Shown: piece by piece, positions 27,196-34,375 of the stretch | How the letters are laid out: each line of letters starts with the position of its first letter | Numbering within the stretch: position 1 is the stretch's first letter | Assembly: GCA_014728215.1 (NCBI GenBank) | Contig: WJLZ01000185.1 | Location: 1-64,000, forward strand | Source: Chitinivibrionales bacterium | GTDB taxonomy: Bacteria; Fibrobacterota; Chitinivibrionia; Chitinivibrionales; WJKA01 | Reading direction: 5' to 3' | Length of the DNA: 64,000 bases | Made by a program: the position numbers and the translations under genes | Notes under the pieces: model-generated | Seen by the model: only the letters and a program-made list of their open reading frames with translations | What the model was told of the DNA's origin: nothing | Database searches by the model: none

Positions 27196-27395
27196 GTATT
27201 CCCTCTGCGGTTGTCACGAGCAGCTCCTCCAACAGGCTAATTTCACCATGCGTGTCGGTATGCTTCGTCCCGCCCTTACAAAATCAATGTATCAGATCAG
27301 CGCAACGATTCAGTGCCGGGGTAACAAGGCGGGTACACACCAGGAAATCCCCGAACTGAAGGGCTATACTGAGCGCACCTCCTCTCTCCTTTCAT

Positions 27396-27411
27396 TGGCA
27401 CGATATTTGTA
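27396..27411 (+). promoter_or_regulatory. candidate sigma-54 promoter for the exchanger gene
   Basis: TGGCACG-ATAT-TTGTA, 66 bp upstream of 27477. The -24 element is perfect; the -12 GC is GT. Confidence 0.6.
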
Positions 27412-27476
27412 GACAATTGCAGTTTATCACTACAAAGCTGTATTTCCATCAGCCGCTTCTCAGAAAGGTTGATCTC

Positions 27477-28511
27477 ATGTCCACCATAGGTTCGCAATGG
27501 CCGGTATTTGCCCATATACTCATCATTTGTATTGCAGCAGTGGCTATCGGTATTCTGGGAACTCATCTGAGTACAGTCGCCGACCGTCTTGCCGATAAAA
27601 CCGGTATGGGTGAGGCCCTGATGGGCGGTATTTTTTTAGGCGCAAGTACGTCACTGTCGGGCATAACTGCATCAGCAGTTGCGGCCGCGCACGGTTATGC
27701 CGAACTGTCTCTTTCCAATGCTATCGGTGGTATTGCGGCACAGATGCTCATGCTTGTCGTTGCGGATCTGGCCTATCCCCGTGTCAACCTGGAGCACGCC
27801 GCAGCATCGGTGGAGAGCATGATGCAGGGAGCACTTCAGATAACCATGCTCGGCCTTTTGCTCTTTGCATTTATCGGTCCTGATTTGTCGATGTTCGGTA
27901 TTCATTACATGACACCGATTCTTCCTATTACCTACATAGCCGGCATGCACTATATCTCCCGAGGCCTGAAAAGGCCCATGTGGCAGCCGAGGATAACATC
28001 AGAAACCAAAACCGATGAGCCCCAGGAAGCGCCCCAGGAGGGAAAATCACTGATAAAAATCTGGATCAATTTTATCGCAACCGCCATGGGTATTATGGCA
28101 TCGGGGTGGGCACTCACTGTTGCAGCTGAGGGCATTGCTGAAAAAACGGTCCTCTCTCAAAGCATTATGGGTGGCCTCTTTGTCGCGGTGACAACATCCC
28201 TGGCCGAACTGGTGACATCAATCGCTGCAGTACGTCGAGGCGCGCTTACCCTTGCGGTCAGCGGTATCCTCGGGGGCAATGCTTTCGATGCCCTCTTTGC
28301 TGCTATTGCCGATGTTTTCTATCGTGACGGTCCGATCTATGCTGCAGTATCGAAACGTGAAGCCGGTCTTCTGGCAATTACGATTATTATGTCGGGTCTT
28401 CTTTTACTCGGTCTCCTTCGAAGAGAAAAACGGGGAATTGCCCGAATCGGCTTTGAAGGGATCGGAATTATTATTGTATATGCGGTGGGGATTGTTGTGT
28501 TGGCGAGGTGA
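27477..28511 (+). CDS. calcium/cation antiporter (CaCA)-like membrane protein
   Basis: A 344-residue protein with about ten membrane segments and an internal duplication. The start at 27477 follows AGAAAGG. The two alpha-repeats read MGGIFLGASTSLSGITASAVAA (near residue 45) and MGGLFVAVTTSLAELVTSIAAVRRG (near residue 235), followed in the second by GNAFDALFAAIADV. The second repeat is canonical for Na+/Ca2+ exchangers, with the ion-binding Glu in S-L-A-E-L-V-T-S. The first has Gly where that Glu is expected, so ion coupling may differ. A cytoplasmic loop rich in Glu/Lys (SETKTDEPQEAPQEG) separates the halves. It is the divergent partner of the KaiC-like gene. Confidence 0.82.
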   Translation: MSTIGSQWPVFAHILIICIAAVAIGILGTHLSTVADRLADKTGMGEALMGGIFLGASTSLSGITASAVAAAHGYAELSLSNAIGGIAAQMLMLVVADLAYPRVNLEHAAASVESMMQGALQITMLGLLLFAFIGPDLSMFGIHYMTPILPITYIAGMHYISRGLKRPMWQPRITSETKTDEPQEAPQEGKSLIKIWINFIATAMGIMASGWALTVAAEGIAEKTVLSQSIMGGLFVAVTTSLAELVTSIAAVRRGALTLAVSGILGGNAFDALFAAIADVFYRDGPIYAAVSKREAGLLAITIIMSGLLLLGLLRREKRGIARIGFEGIGIIIVYAVGIVVLAR

Positions 28512-28544
28512 GGTGGAAACAGGGGTGAAAGGTTAAGGGCAAAG

Positions 28545-28691
28545 ATGAAAAGAAACGAGGAACGTAGACGAAAATCGTGGCTTAAGAGAAGGCTGGTCAC
28601 CGGCCGATGTGAGACAGATGAATACGGTGATGTATTTTACGATCACCGTCACCGAATACCGATCATTATCAATGGGAACATTTCGCAATGA
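28545..28691 (+). CDS. small basic protein, 48 residues, unknown
   Basis: An ATG at 28545 opens a frame of 48 codons (MKRNEERRRKSWLKRRLVTG at the start, ending INGNISQ) whose TGA overlaps the ATG of the methyltransferase gene. It is rich in Arg/Lys at the N-terminus, then has an acidic-aromatic segment (ETDEYGDVFYDHRHR). A weak AAGGG lies 9 bases upstream. Tight coupling to the next gene supports real translation, perhaps as a leader or partner peptide. I know no homologue. Confidence 0.4.
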   Translation: MKRNEERRRKSWLKRRLVTGRCETDEYGDVFYDHRHRIPIIINGNISQ

Positions 28692-29260
28692 GCAAGATAT
28701 TCAACCCCGAAAAAATGCATCGTCTTGACAGTAAGAACCGTAGACAGCTTATACCGCCCCAAAAAGTGCTGAAAATGCTCGATCTCAAACCCGGTGAGAC
28801 CCTTCTGGATATCGGCGCTGGAATCGGCTATTTCGCTATTCCGGCGCTCGAATTTGTGGGCAATACAGGAAAAGTCATTGCAGCCGATATCTCCTCCGTG
28901 ATGCTCGATGAACTCAAACGGCGGTCGGGAACCCGAAAAAACCTTGAGACCCTCCGGTGCAGCCCCGATGCGATCCCTCTACCGGACAGCAGTGCAAACA
29001 CAGTACTTTTTGCATTTGTCTATCACGAAATAGATGATCGGGTGGCCTACCTCAAAGAAATCCATCGATTGCTAAAGGACAACGGAGAAGTTGCAATTGT
29101 TGAATGGGACACGGTTGTATCTCCCGGAGGCCCGCCGCTTAACGACAGACTGGGAATGGACAGGGTGATTTCCGAAACACAAAATGCGGGACTCGTCCTT
29201 GTTAAAGGTGAAAGAATTAACGAGTATCAGTATCTTGTCCTTGCAAAAAAAAAGTACTGA
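28688..29260 (+). CDS. class I SAM-dependent methyltransferase
   Basis: A 190-residue protein. Motif I LLDIGAGIGYFAIPAL is at about residues 38-53, the acidic residue that holds the SAM ribose is in VIAADIS, motif II/III CSPDAIPLPDSSANTVLFAFVYHEI follows, and LLKDNGEVAIVEWD is motif IV/V. It is of the Methyltransf_11/25 type common in small-molecule methylation; the substrate is not evident. Two genes away on the other strand are arsenic genes, but the Cys residues of ArsM arsenite methyltransferases are absent, so that role is unlikely. Its start overlaps the small upstream frame. Confidence 0.82.
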   Translation: MSKIFNPEKMHRLDSKNRRQLIPPQKVLKMLDLKPGETLLDIGAGIGYFAIPALEFVGNTGKVIAADISSVMLDELKRRSGTRKNLETLRCSPDAIPLPDSSANTVLFAFVYHEIDDRVAYLKEIHRLLKDNGEVAIVEWDTVVSPGGPPLNDRLGMDRVISETQNAGLVLVKGERINEYQYLVLAKKKY

Positions 29261-29413
29261 TCAGAACACTGTCACAGTTTCTACTTGCGCGGATGTACTG
29301 CATGATTGTTCCGGAATCCTCTGTTTCGGGCGACCCGACGAGTATCGGTACGGTTGAATTATCTCTGCATCGGCCCGGCTCCGATCCGGTAGATGTTGGT
29401 ATCACCAGAAAGT

Positions 29414-29674
29414 TTATGGTTTTTCCTTTGGGAACCAGTTTTTGGTATTGGTGCAGATTTTTACGAGCATAAACATGACCGAGACTTCGATTATTGTAAC
29501 CGGTGTCAGGAACGGAAGGAACCTTTTATTGAACCATTCCTTTCCCTTAGCAGTGATTATCCATTTCCTAGAGAAATATCCGGCCAGAATGCACAAGCCC
29601 ACCCAAAGCGTTAAATAGCGCTCGAAGACGCTTTTCATTTTTCTTTCTTCAACTAATGTGACATCATAGTCCAT
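29414..29674 (-). pseudogene. remnant of an ACR3-type arsenite efflux pump
   Basis: The 86-codon frame joins two separate pieces of ACR3. Residues 13-36 (KSVFERYLTLWVGLCILAG) match the N-terminal helix of the family, and residues 42-70 (AKGKEWFNKRFLPFLTPVTIIEVSVMFMLV) match the central KGKEW...P-x-L/I-x-P-L-T-L-I region that normally lies some 190 residues later. The intervening helices are gone and the tail is nonsense. It lies 13 bp downstream of the arsenate reductase gene, exactly where an intact ars operon would have its pump. This is a deletion derivative that cannot transport. Confidence 0.75.
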
Positions 29675-29687
29675 TATGATTCTCCAT

Positions 29688-30113
29688 TCATTCTCTGTTC
29701 AATGAATCCGGCAATCTTTCCACAAACCACCGTATTTCATCACGTACCCGACGGTAGACATCAAGTTTTTCTTCTTCGCTTTGCACATCCTTCGCAAGCC
29801 TCGGCGGATCATCGAAACTGACATGATACCGCTTGACCTTTCCCGGAAAAACCGGGCAGGATTCATTTGCCGCATCGCACACCGTAATAACCCAGTCGAA
29901 CTCAATGTTTTTGAATTCATCGAGATGTTTTGACCGATGGCCCGAAATATCAACCCCGGCTTCGGCCATTACTTTCACCGCATATTCATTGAGCCCGTGT
30001 GTCTCGATACCTGCCGAAAAAGCGTCGATACGGTCGCCTTTAAGATGACGGGCCAACCCCTCAGCCATCTGACTCCGGCAGGAATTCCCGGTGCATAAAA
30101 ACAGGACTTTCAT
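29688..30113 (-). CDS. arsC: arsenate reductase, thioredoxin-coupled ArsC
   Basis: A 141-residue protein of the low-molecular-weight phosphatase fold. The start at 30113 follows CGGAG; the longer frame start at 30149 lacks a Shine-Dalgarno. The P-loop is CTGNSCRS (residues 7-14), and VCDAANESCP provides the second and third redox cysteines seven residues apart, as in Staphylococcus-type ArsC, which reduces arsenate to arsenite through a Cys relay fed by thioredoxin. DDPP supplies the general acid. The neighbouring efflux pump is a wreck and no ArsR is seen, so arsenite export must rely on another locus or the system is decaying. Confidence 0.88.
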   Translation of the reverse strand: MKVLFLCTGNSCRSQMAEGLARHLKGDRIDAFSAGIETHGLNEYAVKVMAEAGVDISGHRSKHLDEFKNIEFDWVITVCDAANESCPVFPGKVKRYHVSFDDPPRLAKDVQSEEEKLDVYRRVRDEIRWFVERLPDSLNRE

Positions 30114-30425
30114 AGTACTCCGCTTTATCCTTTCCGTTGATTGGTACATAACGATTCTGGATTTACCGCTTTGATCTTTTTCAGTCTTCGTTCATCAGCT
30201 CTGACTGTTGTATCATTTTCAAGAAATTCGAAAATGGTTTGGACCGTTTTTGATTCCAGTGTCTGCTTTTTGAGACATCGGCGTTTTATCTTTCGTTTTT
30301 CGCCACATATCGAAATATAGGATATGTAGAAAACCGGTACAAATCATATCATATCCTTCAACCGGCATTTTAAAATCCTTGATATTTGAGGGTTAAAAAT
30401 TGAGGAGTGAAAGTTTGAAAATGCC
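30114..30425. other. 312-bp stretch without recognised gene
   Basis: On the minus strand a frame stays open over about 70 codons here (with KTVQTIFEFLEND and RADERRLKKIKAVNPE) and ends just before arsC. It has no standard start codon and no ribosome-binding site, so I do not call it; it may be the 3' end of a lost gene. The stretch ends in the low-complexity run GGGTTAAAAATTGAGGAG. Confidence 0.5.
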
Positions 30426-30977
30426 TTACCACTTACCCTGCCCCTTAGTTCGATGGATATAATCATAACAAACCCCTGCCCCAAGAGCATACACAAAATG
30501 AAGCACTCCATCAATAGCGAGCGCCTTGCGGCTCCATTGCCAGGGCGGAGAAGATATTTTCATCCATGGAAGGATCATCATGCCGGTTATCCAGATCTTT
30601 AGAAAATGGATAAAAGTTGCAGGTATACCCCGTATTGCAAAGAGCGACAGTATTCCCCGGGGAATTCCCCAGATTATCCCGTAAAACCAGTGGACCATAT
30701 TCCCGAACCGTTTTCCTTTGGCGTTATTGATCGGTCTCACCCCAAGGACAATTTTCCCTGCTTTTTCGGGGGTATTGCTTGGTTTACGATCGGTTATTTT
30801 CATTTCTAAAAGTTGTGCGACGGTGATTGCTGCAGTCCCGGTAAGCCCTGCCAGAAGCCCCTGACCGATTGCACACCCGAGTTGCCCCAGAGCATCACCA
30901 AGGCCGCATGCACGCTTCTTCTTTGGCCGTCCCCAGGAAACAGCAAAATATTTCGTTTCCCGCTTTTTCTTTTTCAT
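30426..30977 (-). CDS. membrane protein of the DUF1440/YagU-like type
   Basis: A 183-residue protein. The start at 30977 follows AAGGAG. It has a basic N-terminus (MKKKKRETKYF), then LAGLTGTAAITVAQLLEMKITDRKPSNTPEKAGKIVLG, an A-G-x-x-G-T helix followed by a short loop with T-P-E; this order is familiar from small membrane proteins annotated as DUF1440 or unknown. Further hydrophobic segments follow at about 95-135 and 155-172. The function is unknown. It is transcribed divergently from the DUF362 gene, and each has its own sigma-54 type promoter within a 270-bp gap. Confidence 0.6.
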   Translation of the reverse strand: MKKKKRETKYFAVSWGRPKKKRACGLGDALGQLGCAIGQGLLAGLTGTAAITVAQLLEMKITDRKPSNTPEKAGKIVLGVRPINNAKGKRFGNMVHWFYGIIWGIPRGILSLFAIRGIPATFIHFLKIWITGMMILPWMKISSPPWQWSRKALAIDGVLHFVYALGAGVCYDYIHRTKGQGKW

Positions 30978-31119
30978 AGCTCTCTCCTTTTGTAGGCAAT
31001 GGAATTGTAGAGTAAGGGAGTATTGGTATTTCTCAGTGTCAGCTTTAATCTCAGAAATCAGCACTCAGCCATATTTTCCCAGATCGTTGTCTCCAATCGA
31101 ATATCCCTCAACCCCAACC

Positions 31120-31135
31120 TGCAAACCACATGCCA
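31120..31135 (-). promoter_or_regulatory. candidate sigma-54 promoter for the 30977 membrane protein gene
   Basis: Minus strand TGGCATG-TGGT-TTGCA, all consensus positions kept, 143 bp upstream of 30977. Confidence 0.75.
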
Positions 31136-31180
31136 CCGCTTTAGCCTGGAGACCGAAAACCTCTCCGGTCGGAAGCTTTA

Positions 31181-31196
31181 TGGCATGAAGATTGCG
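31181..31196 (+). promoter_or_regulatory. candidate sigma-54 promoter for the DUF362 gene
   Basis: TGGCATG-AAGA-TTGCG, 52 bp upstream of 31248. It is the divergent partner of 31120-31135. Confidence 0.7.
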
Positions 31197-31247
31197 CCTG
31201 TTAAGGGCAATGAGAACGATATACTCCAATCTGAAGGAGGACACACT

Positions 31248-32138
31248 ATGGCATCAAAAGTATCGATAGCACACAATCCCGATATTGCAAAGAGCGTTCC
31301 CCAGGCACTCGATATGCTGGGGGATTTAAGTGAGCTTTTTAAGGGCAAACACGTGGCGATCAAGCCAAACGATACGTGGGTGTCACCGGATGATACTACC
31401 GCCTGCACCCAGGCCGACACGGTACAAGCCGCGATCCGGTATGTCAAACAGTTCAGCCCGCGGGTCATAACGATTACCGGTGGCTCGGGTGACGGACAAA
31501 CTGATGAGGTTTTCCGTATTCTGGGAATCGATCGTATAATCAGAGAAGAACGGGTTGCCTTTTTTGACCACAACCGCCCTCCCTTCGAATCGGTGAGGCT
31601 CGATTCCGGCCCTCAGGAGGAGGTCATGGTCAATCCCCATATATTTTCCTACGATACCCTTGTTTCTTTGTCGCAGCATAAGGTACACAAGCATGCAACC
31701 GTTACGTTGACAATGAAAAATATCGGTATGTCTTATCCAGCGGCCGATTATTACGGGCATCCGCGCAGCAGGGGGTTGAATCCGCACAATTTCTTTGATG
31801 ATCTCCATGGGTTTATCGCCGCCATGTGCAAACGATTTCCGCCGCAGCTGGGAATAATCACAGGCCATCCGGCCATGACAGATACCGGCCCGATCGGGGG
31901 ATATACATTCGAATCGGACCTCGTTGTGGCCGGAACCGATTTCGTTGCAACAGATACAATCGGTGCATGGCTCTTAGGAAAAGAACATGTTGCCCATATC
32001 GAACAGGCTGCACACCTCGTCCTGGGAACGGCCGACATGAAGCAGATCGAGATAGCAGGGATGCCCCTCGATGATGCCCTGCAGATTATGACCGAAAAAA
32101 TTTCGGCTCCGGATGTTGCCGATATTCAGGGTAAGTGA
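31248..32138 (+). CDS. DUF362 domain protein
   Basis: A 296-residue protein. The start at 31248 (MASKVSIAHNPD) follows AGGAGG; the frame is open farther upstream, but that part contains the promoter. It shows the DUF362 pattern: VAIKPNDTW near residue 45, PRVITITGGSGDGQTDEVFRILG in the middle, then LVSLSQHKVHKHATVTLTMKN and DLVVAGTDFVATDTIGAWLLG near the end. No CxxCxxC ferredoxin segment is fused, unlike many family members. DUF362 proteins occur in anaerobes and have no settled biochemical role. The final TGA overlaps the GTG start of a dead ion-channel gene. Confidence 0.8.
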   Translation: MASKVSIAHNPDIAKSVPQALDMLGDLSELFKGKHVAIKPNDTWVSPDDTTACTQADTVQAAIRYVKQFSPRVITITGGSGDGQTDEVFRILGIDRIIREERVAFFDHNRPPFESVRLDSGPQEEVMVNPHIFSYDTLVSLSQHKVHKHATVTLTMKNIGMSYPAADYYGHPRSRGLNPHNFFDDLHGFIAAMCKRFPPQLGIITGHPAMTDTGPIGGYTFESDLVVAGTDFVATDTIGAWLLGKEHVAHIEQAAHLVLGTADMKQIEIAGMPLDDALQIMTEKISAPDVADIQGK

Positions 32139-32501
32139 TTCTGGGACTAGTATGGAATTGCTATGCTGAATTCCGAGCCCTATACCTGTCCAAAAGTAAC
32201 GTGGATTTATTGTTTATTGTTTCTGGAATTACGATTGCAGGTACAGGGCTAATCGATGTCTTTCTTACAGTTCTTCATTATGAAGCCGGGAGTTACTTTT
32301 CCCGCATCGGCTACCGAGTAGCATAGAAAATCATCCGGAAAGTGGGATTTCTGTTTTCAACGCACTACCGCCGAAACACCTACACCCTTACGGTGCCATT
32401 TTTTAATGACCCTTACCTTCTTTCTGTGGTTGTCCCTGGTAATCGTAGGATTTGCCTTTTTGTATATGGCAGGGATGGAGACCGGCATTCCCCTGATATA
32501 A
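32135..32501 (+). pseudogene. decayed two-helix ion-channel-like gene
   Basis: The frame from the GTG at 32135 contains VSGITIAGTGLIDVFLTVLHYEAG, typical of the first helix of two-TM potassium-channel-like proteins, and reaches GYRVA then TAG at 32324-32326. Reading on in the same frame gives KIIRKVGFLFSTHYRR, as expected after a Trp (R-V-A-W-K-I-I), so the TAG looks like a TGG-to-TAG mutation. The second helix (MTLTFFLWLSLVIVGFAFLYMAGM) is found in another frame from about 32400 to 32501. The pore and C-terminal part are absent. So there is an amber stop, a frameshift and a 3' truncation: a dead gene. Confidence 0.7.
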
Positions 32502-32535
32502 TCAAAGACAATCAGAAAAAAAGATCCCATCACGA

Positions 32536-33147
32536 TCATCTAATCATCGCCCCCATGGAAAGCGCGTGCTGGAACATTGTATAATGCATGCGGGTCTGGT
32601 AGAGAATGTCGCCAAGTATCTGCTGCACTTTTTCATTTTCCGCATTTTCAATCAGCCATTCATATTCGGGTATCAGCTCCTGCTCAAGCTCCATTCCCGT
32701 CCGGAGTGCATCCCTTCCCGAGGTCGTGTTTACCAAGGTAGGAATCGAATCGGGCACCTGCTTGCCGAAGGCCCGGTAAAGATCAGAAATCCATTCGATA
32801 TGATTTTCTTCCTGGGGTATTACCATATTATAGGGCATGTGCATCGCATAGGCCTCCGCATCTTTCTGATACTGCTGTTTTGATAACCGTTCCCTGGCCA
32901 ATACCTTATCGAGCCGGTTAATCCAGAGTTCGCTTTTGGGTGCGGGAAGCGTATCGGGAATCACCGGCCTATAGTAGTCGGTGCCGTCCCATGCCCGCCC
33001 GCACATGGGACAATGACCATCCATATCACCGTTCGATCCATGACCATGCCCCCGTCTTCCATGGCCGTGCATCTGGGCAGAAACAACAAATCCCGCAAGA
33101 ATCGCAAGCAGTGGTGATAGTTTCAATAAGCCGGTGTAAAACTTCAT
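32536..33147 (-). CDS. exported ferritin-like protein with His-rich N-terminus (DUF2202-like)
   Basis: A 203-residue protein. GGGAGGGAAG precedes the ATG. Residues 1-24 are a signal peptide, followed by a metal-binding-looking stretch (MHGHGRRGHGHG) and CPMCG at about residues 46-50. The remainder is a helical bundle with E/H pairs such as PQEENHIEWISDLYRAFG and MELEQELIPEYEWLIENAENEKVQQILGDILYQTRMHYTMFQHAL, resembling ferritin-like di-iron folds of the DUF2202 group. A role in periplasmic metal or redox handling is inferred. A weaker sigma-54 type site lies 129 bp upstream. Confidence 0.7.
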   Translation of the reverse strand: MKFYTGLLKLSPLLAILAGFVVSAQMHGHGRRGHGHGSNGDMDGHCPMCGRAWDGTDYYRPVIPDTLPAPKSELWINRLDKVLARERLSKQQYQKDAEAYAMHMPYNMVIPQEENHIEWISDLYRAFGKQVPDSIPTLVNTTSGRDALRTGMELEQELIPEYEWLIENAENEKVQQILGDILYQTRMHYTMFQHALSMGAMIR

Positions 33148-33275
33148 TTCTTCCCTCCCTCCGATTCAAAGCGCACATTTTATCATTTTTAATAACTGCA
33201 ATTTTCATAATCGATAAAAACTTAAACATATCGTTTATAAAGGCATTTTGTATCTGAATAGTTTGCGGCATAATG

Positions 33276-33291
33276 AGCAAACAACATGCCT
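33276..33291 (-). promoter_or_regulatory. possible sigma-54 promoter for the ferritin-like gene
   Basis: Minus strand AGGCATG-TTGT-TTGCT, with the leading T replaced by A and -12 TTGCT, 129 bp upstream of 33147. Confidence 0.45.
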
Positions 33292-33396
33292 CAAGTATTT
33301 GGAAGGACAATGATCTATCCAATCTAACGTAGTACATTACTAGATAAAAATCGTGTGAATCCGAATTTTTGCATGCTTTAAACGTAGCAAAGAATT

Positions 33397-34329
33397 TTGG
33401 CAACTATGAAAGCAAAAGAATATATACTCGCAATTATCGCAGGAATGGCAATGGGTATCCTCCTTGTCCATTCTCTAACAATGATTATTCGTGAGTTTTT
33501 TCACTGGCACGAAGGATATTGGCATCTCCATTGGTATGAGATTCCGGATGCGATCAACCAGGCCTATTCACTTGCCCATCTGCCTAATGCGATCACCTAT
33601 GGTATACTGACTTCCATAGTTTTTTATCTCTGGCGGAAATCCAATACTACCTATCGACGGATTGCCGGACAATCACTAAAGTTTGCCCTTATCGGCCGTG
33701 AAGCATCAACGATAATCCACGACATTAATAATCCTGTTTTCGGCATCCAGATGTTCGTCGATATTTTGAGGGAAGAATTGAACGATACAGAAAAGCGTGA
33801 TATTTGCCAAAAAATAAAATCGAGTGCAGAACGAATTTCGGGCCTTGTTGCGGAAATAAAGACACTGGCGTCAAGTGACGGACAAATGATTATAAATAAA
33901 ATGCCGAACAGAATGGACCAGCTTACAACAAAGGTATCGGAAGACCTCCGTCTTCATGCCAAACTGGAGATCGACCGGAGCCTGGCAAAGGAAGTGCCTG
34001 TTGATCCACTCTACTTTGAACGTGTACTTTTAAATATTATTAAAAATGCCGATGATGCTCTGCGTGGTCGACATGGCGGCGTTATTCGCCTCTCCCTTCA
34101 TTCTGAGAAAAACCGTGCCCTTATCTGGATCGCCGATAACGGCCCCGGCATTCAGCCTTCGATCAGAAAATGTTTATTTGAGTTCGGCGTAACCCACGGC
34201 AAAAAACATGGCACCGGCCTAGGTCTCTATGCAGCACATCGTATTACAGAAGCTCATGGCGGAACGCTAATGCTGAAGGATAGCAGCAACAGAGGCACCA
34301 TTTTCGAAATATCCCTGCCATTAACCTGA
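33397..34329 (+). CDS. membrane sensor histidine kinase (two helices, short sensor loop)
   Basis: About 310 residues; the first ATG is at 33406 and the frame is open from a TTG at 33397. I see no clear ribosome-binding site. Two membrane helices (about 7-31 and 65-80) flank a periplasmic loop unusually rich in aromatic and His residues (EFFHWHEGYWHLHWYEIP), which could bind a metal or haem. The kinase core has the acceptor His in STIIHDINNPVFG (about residue 105-108), the N-box NIIKNADDAL, G1 DNGPGI and G2 GTGLGLYAAHRI. It sits directly upstream of the BvgS-like kinase, so it may feed the same NtrC-type regulator. Confidence 0.85.
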   Translation: MATMKAKEYILAIIAGMAMGILLVHSLTMIIREFFHWHEGYWHLHWYEIPDAINQAYSLAHLPNAITYGILTSIVFYLWRKSNTTYRRIAGQSLKFALIGREASTIIHDINNPVFGIQMFVDILREELNDTEKRDICQKIKSSAERISGLVAEIKTLASSDGQMIINKMPNRMDQLTTKVSEDLRLHAKLEIDRSLAKEVPVDPLYFERVLLNIIKNADDALRGRHGGVIRLSLHSEKNRALIWIADNGPGIQPSIRKCLFEFGVTHGKKHGTGLGLYAAHRITEAHGGTLMLKDSSNRGTIFEISLPLT

Positions 34330-34375
34330 TTAAATGTCGTACTGAGCCCAGTCAACAACGTATTTTCTTACCGGT

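Noticed and set aside
27035-27232. 65-codon minus-strand frame upstream of the KaiC-like gene
   Set aside because: No ATG or good ribosome-binding site, it overlaps a candidate promoter at 27180, and no recognisable motif is present.
30124-30340. Open minus-strand frame of about 70 codons before arsC
   Set aside because: It begins without any standard start codon after a stop; it may be a gene end but cannot be supported.
31023-31247. Long N-terminal extension of the DUF362 frame
   Set aside because: It covers the promoter pair; AGGAGG directly precedes the ATG at 31248, which gives the family's normal N-terminus.
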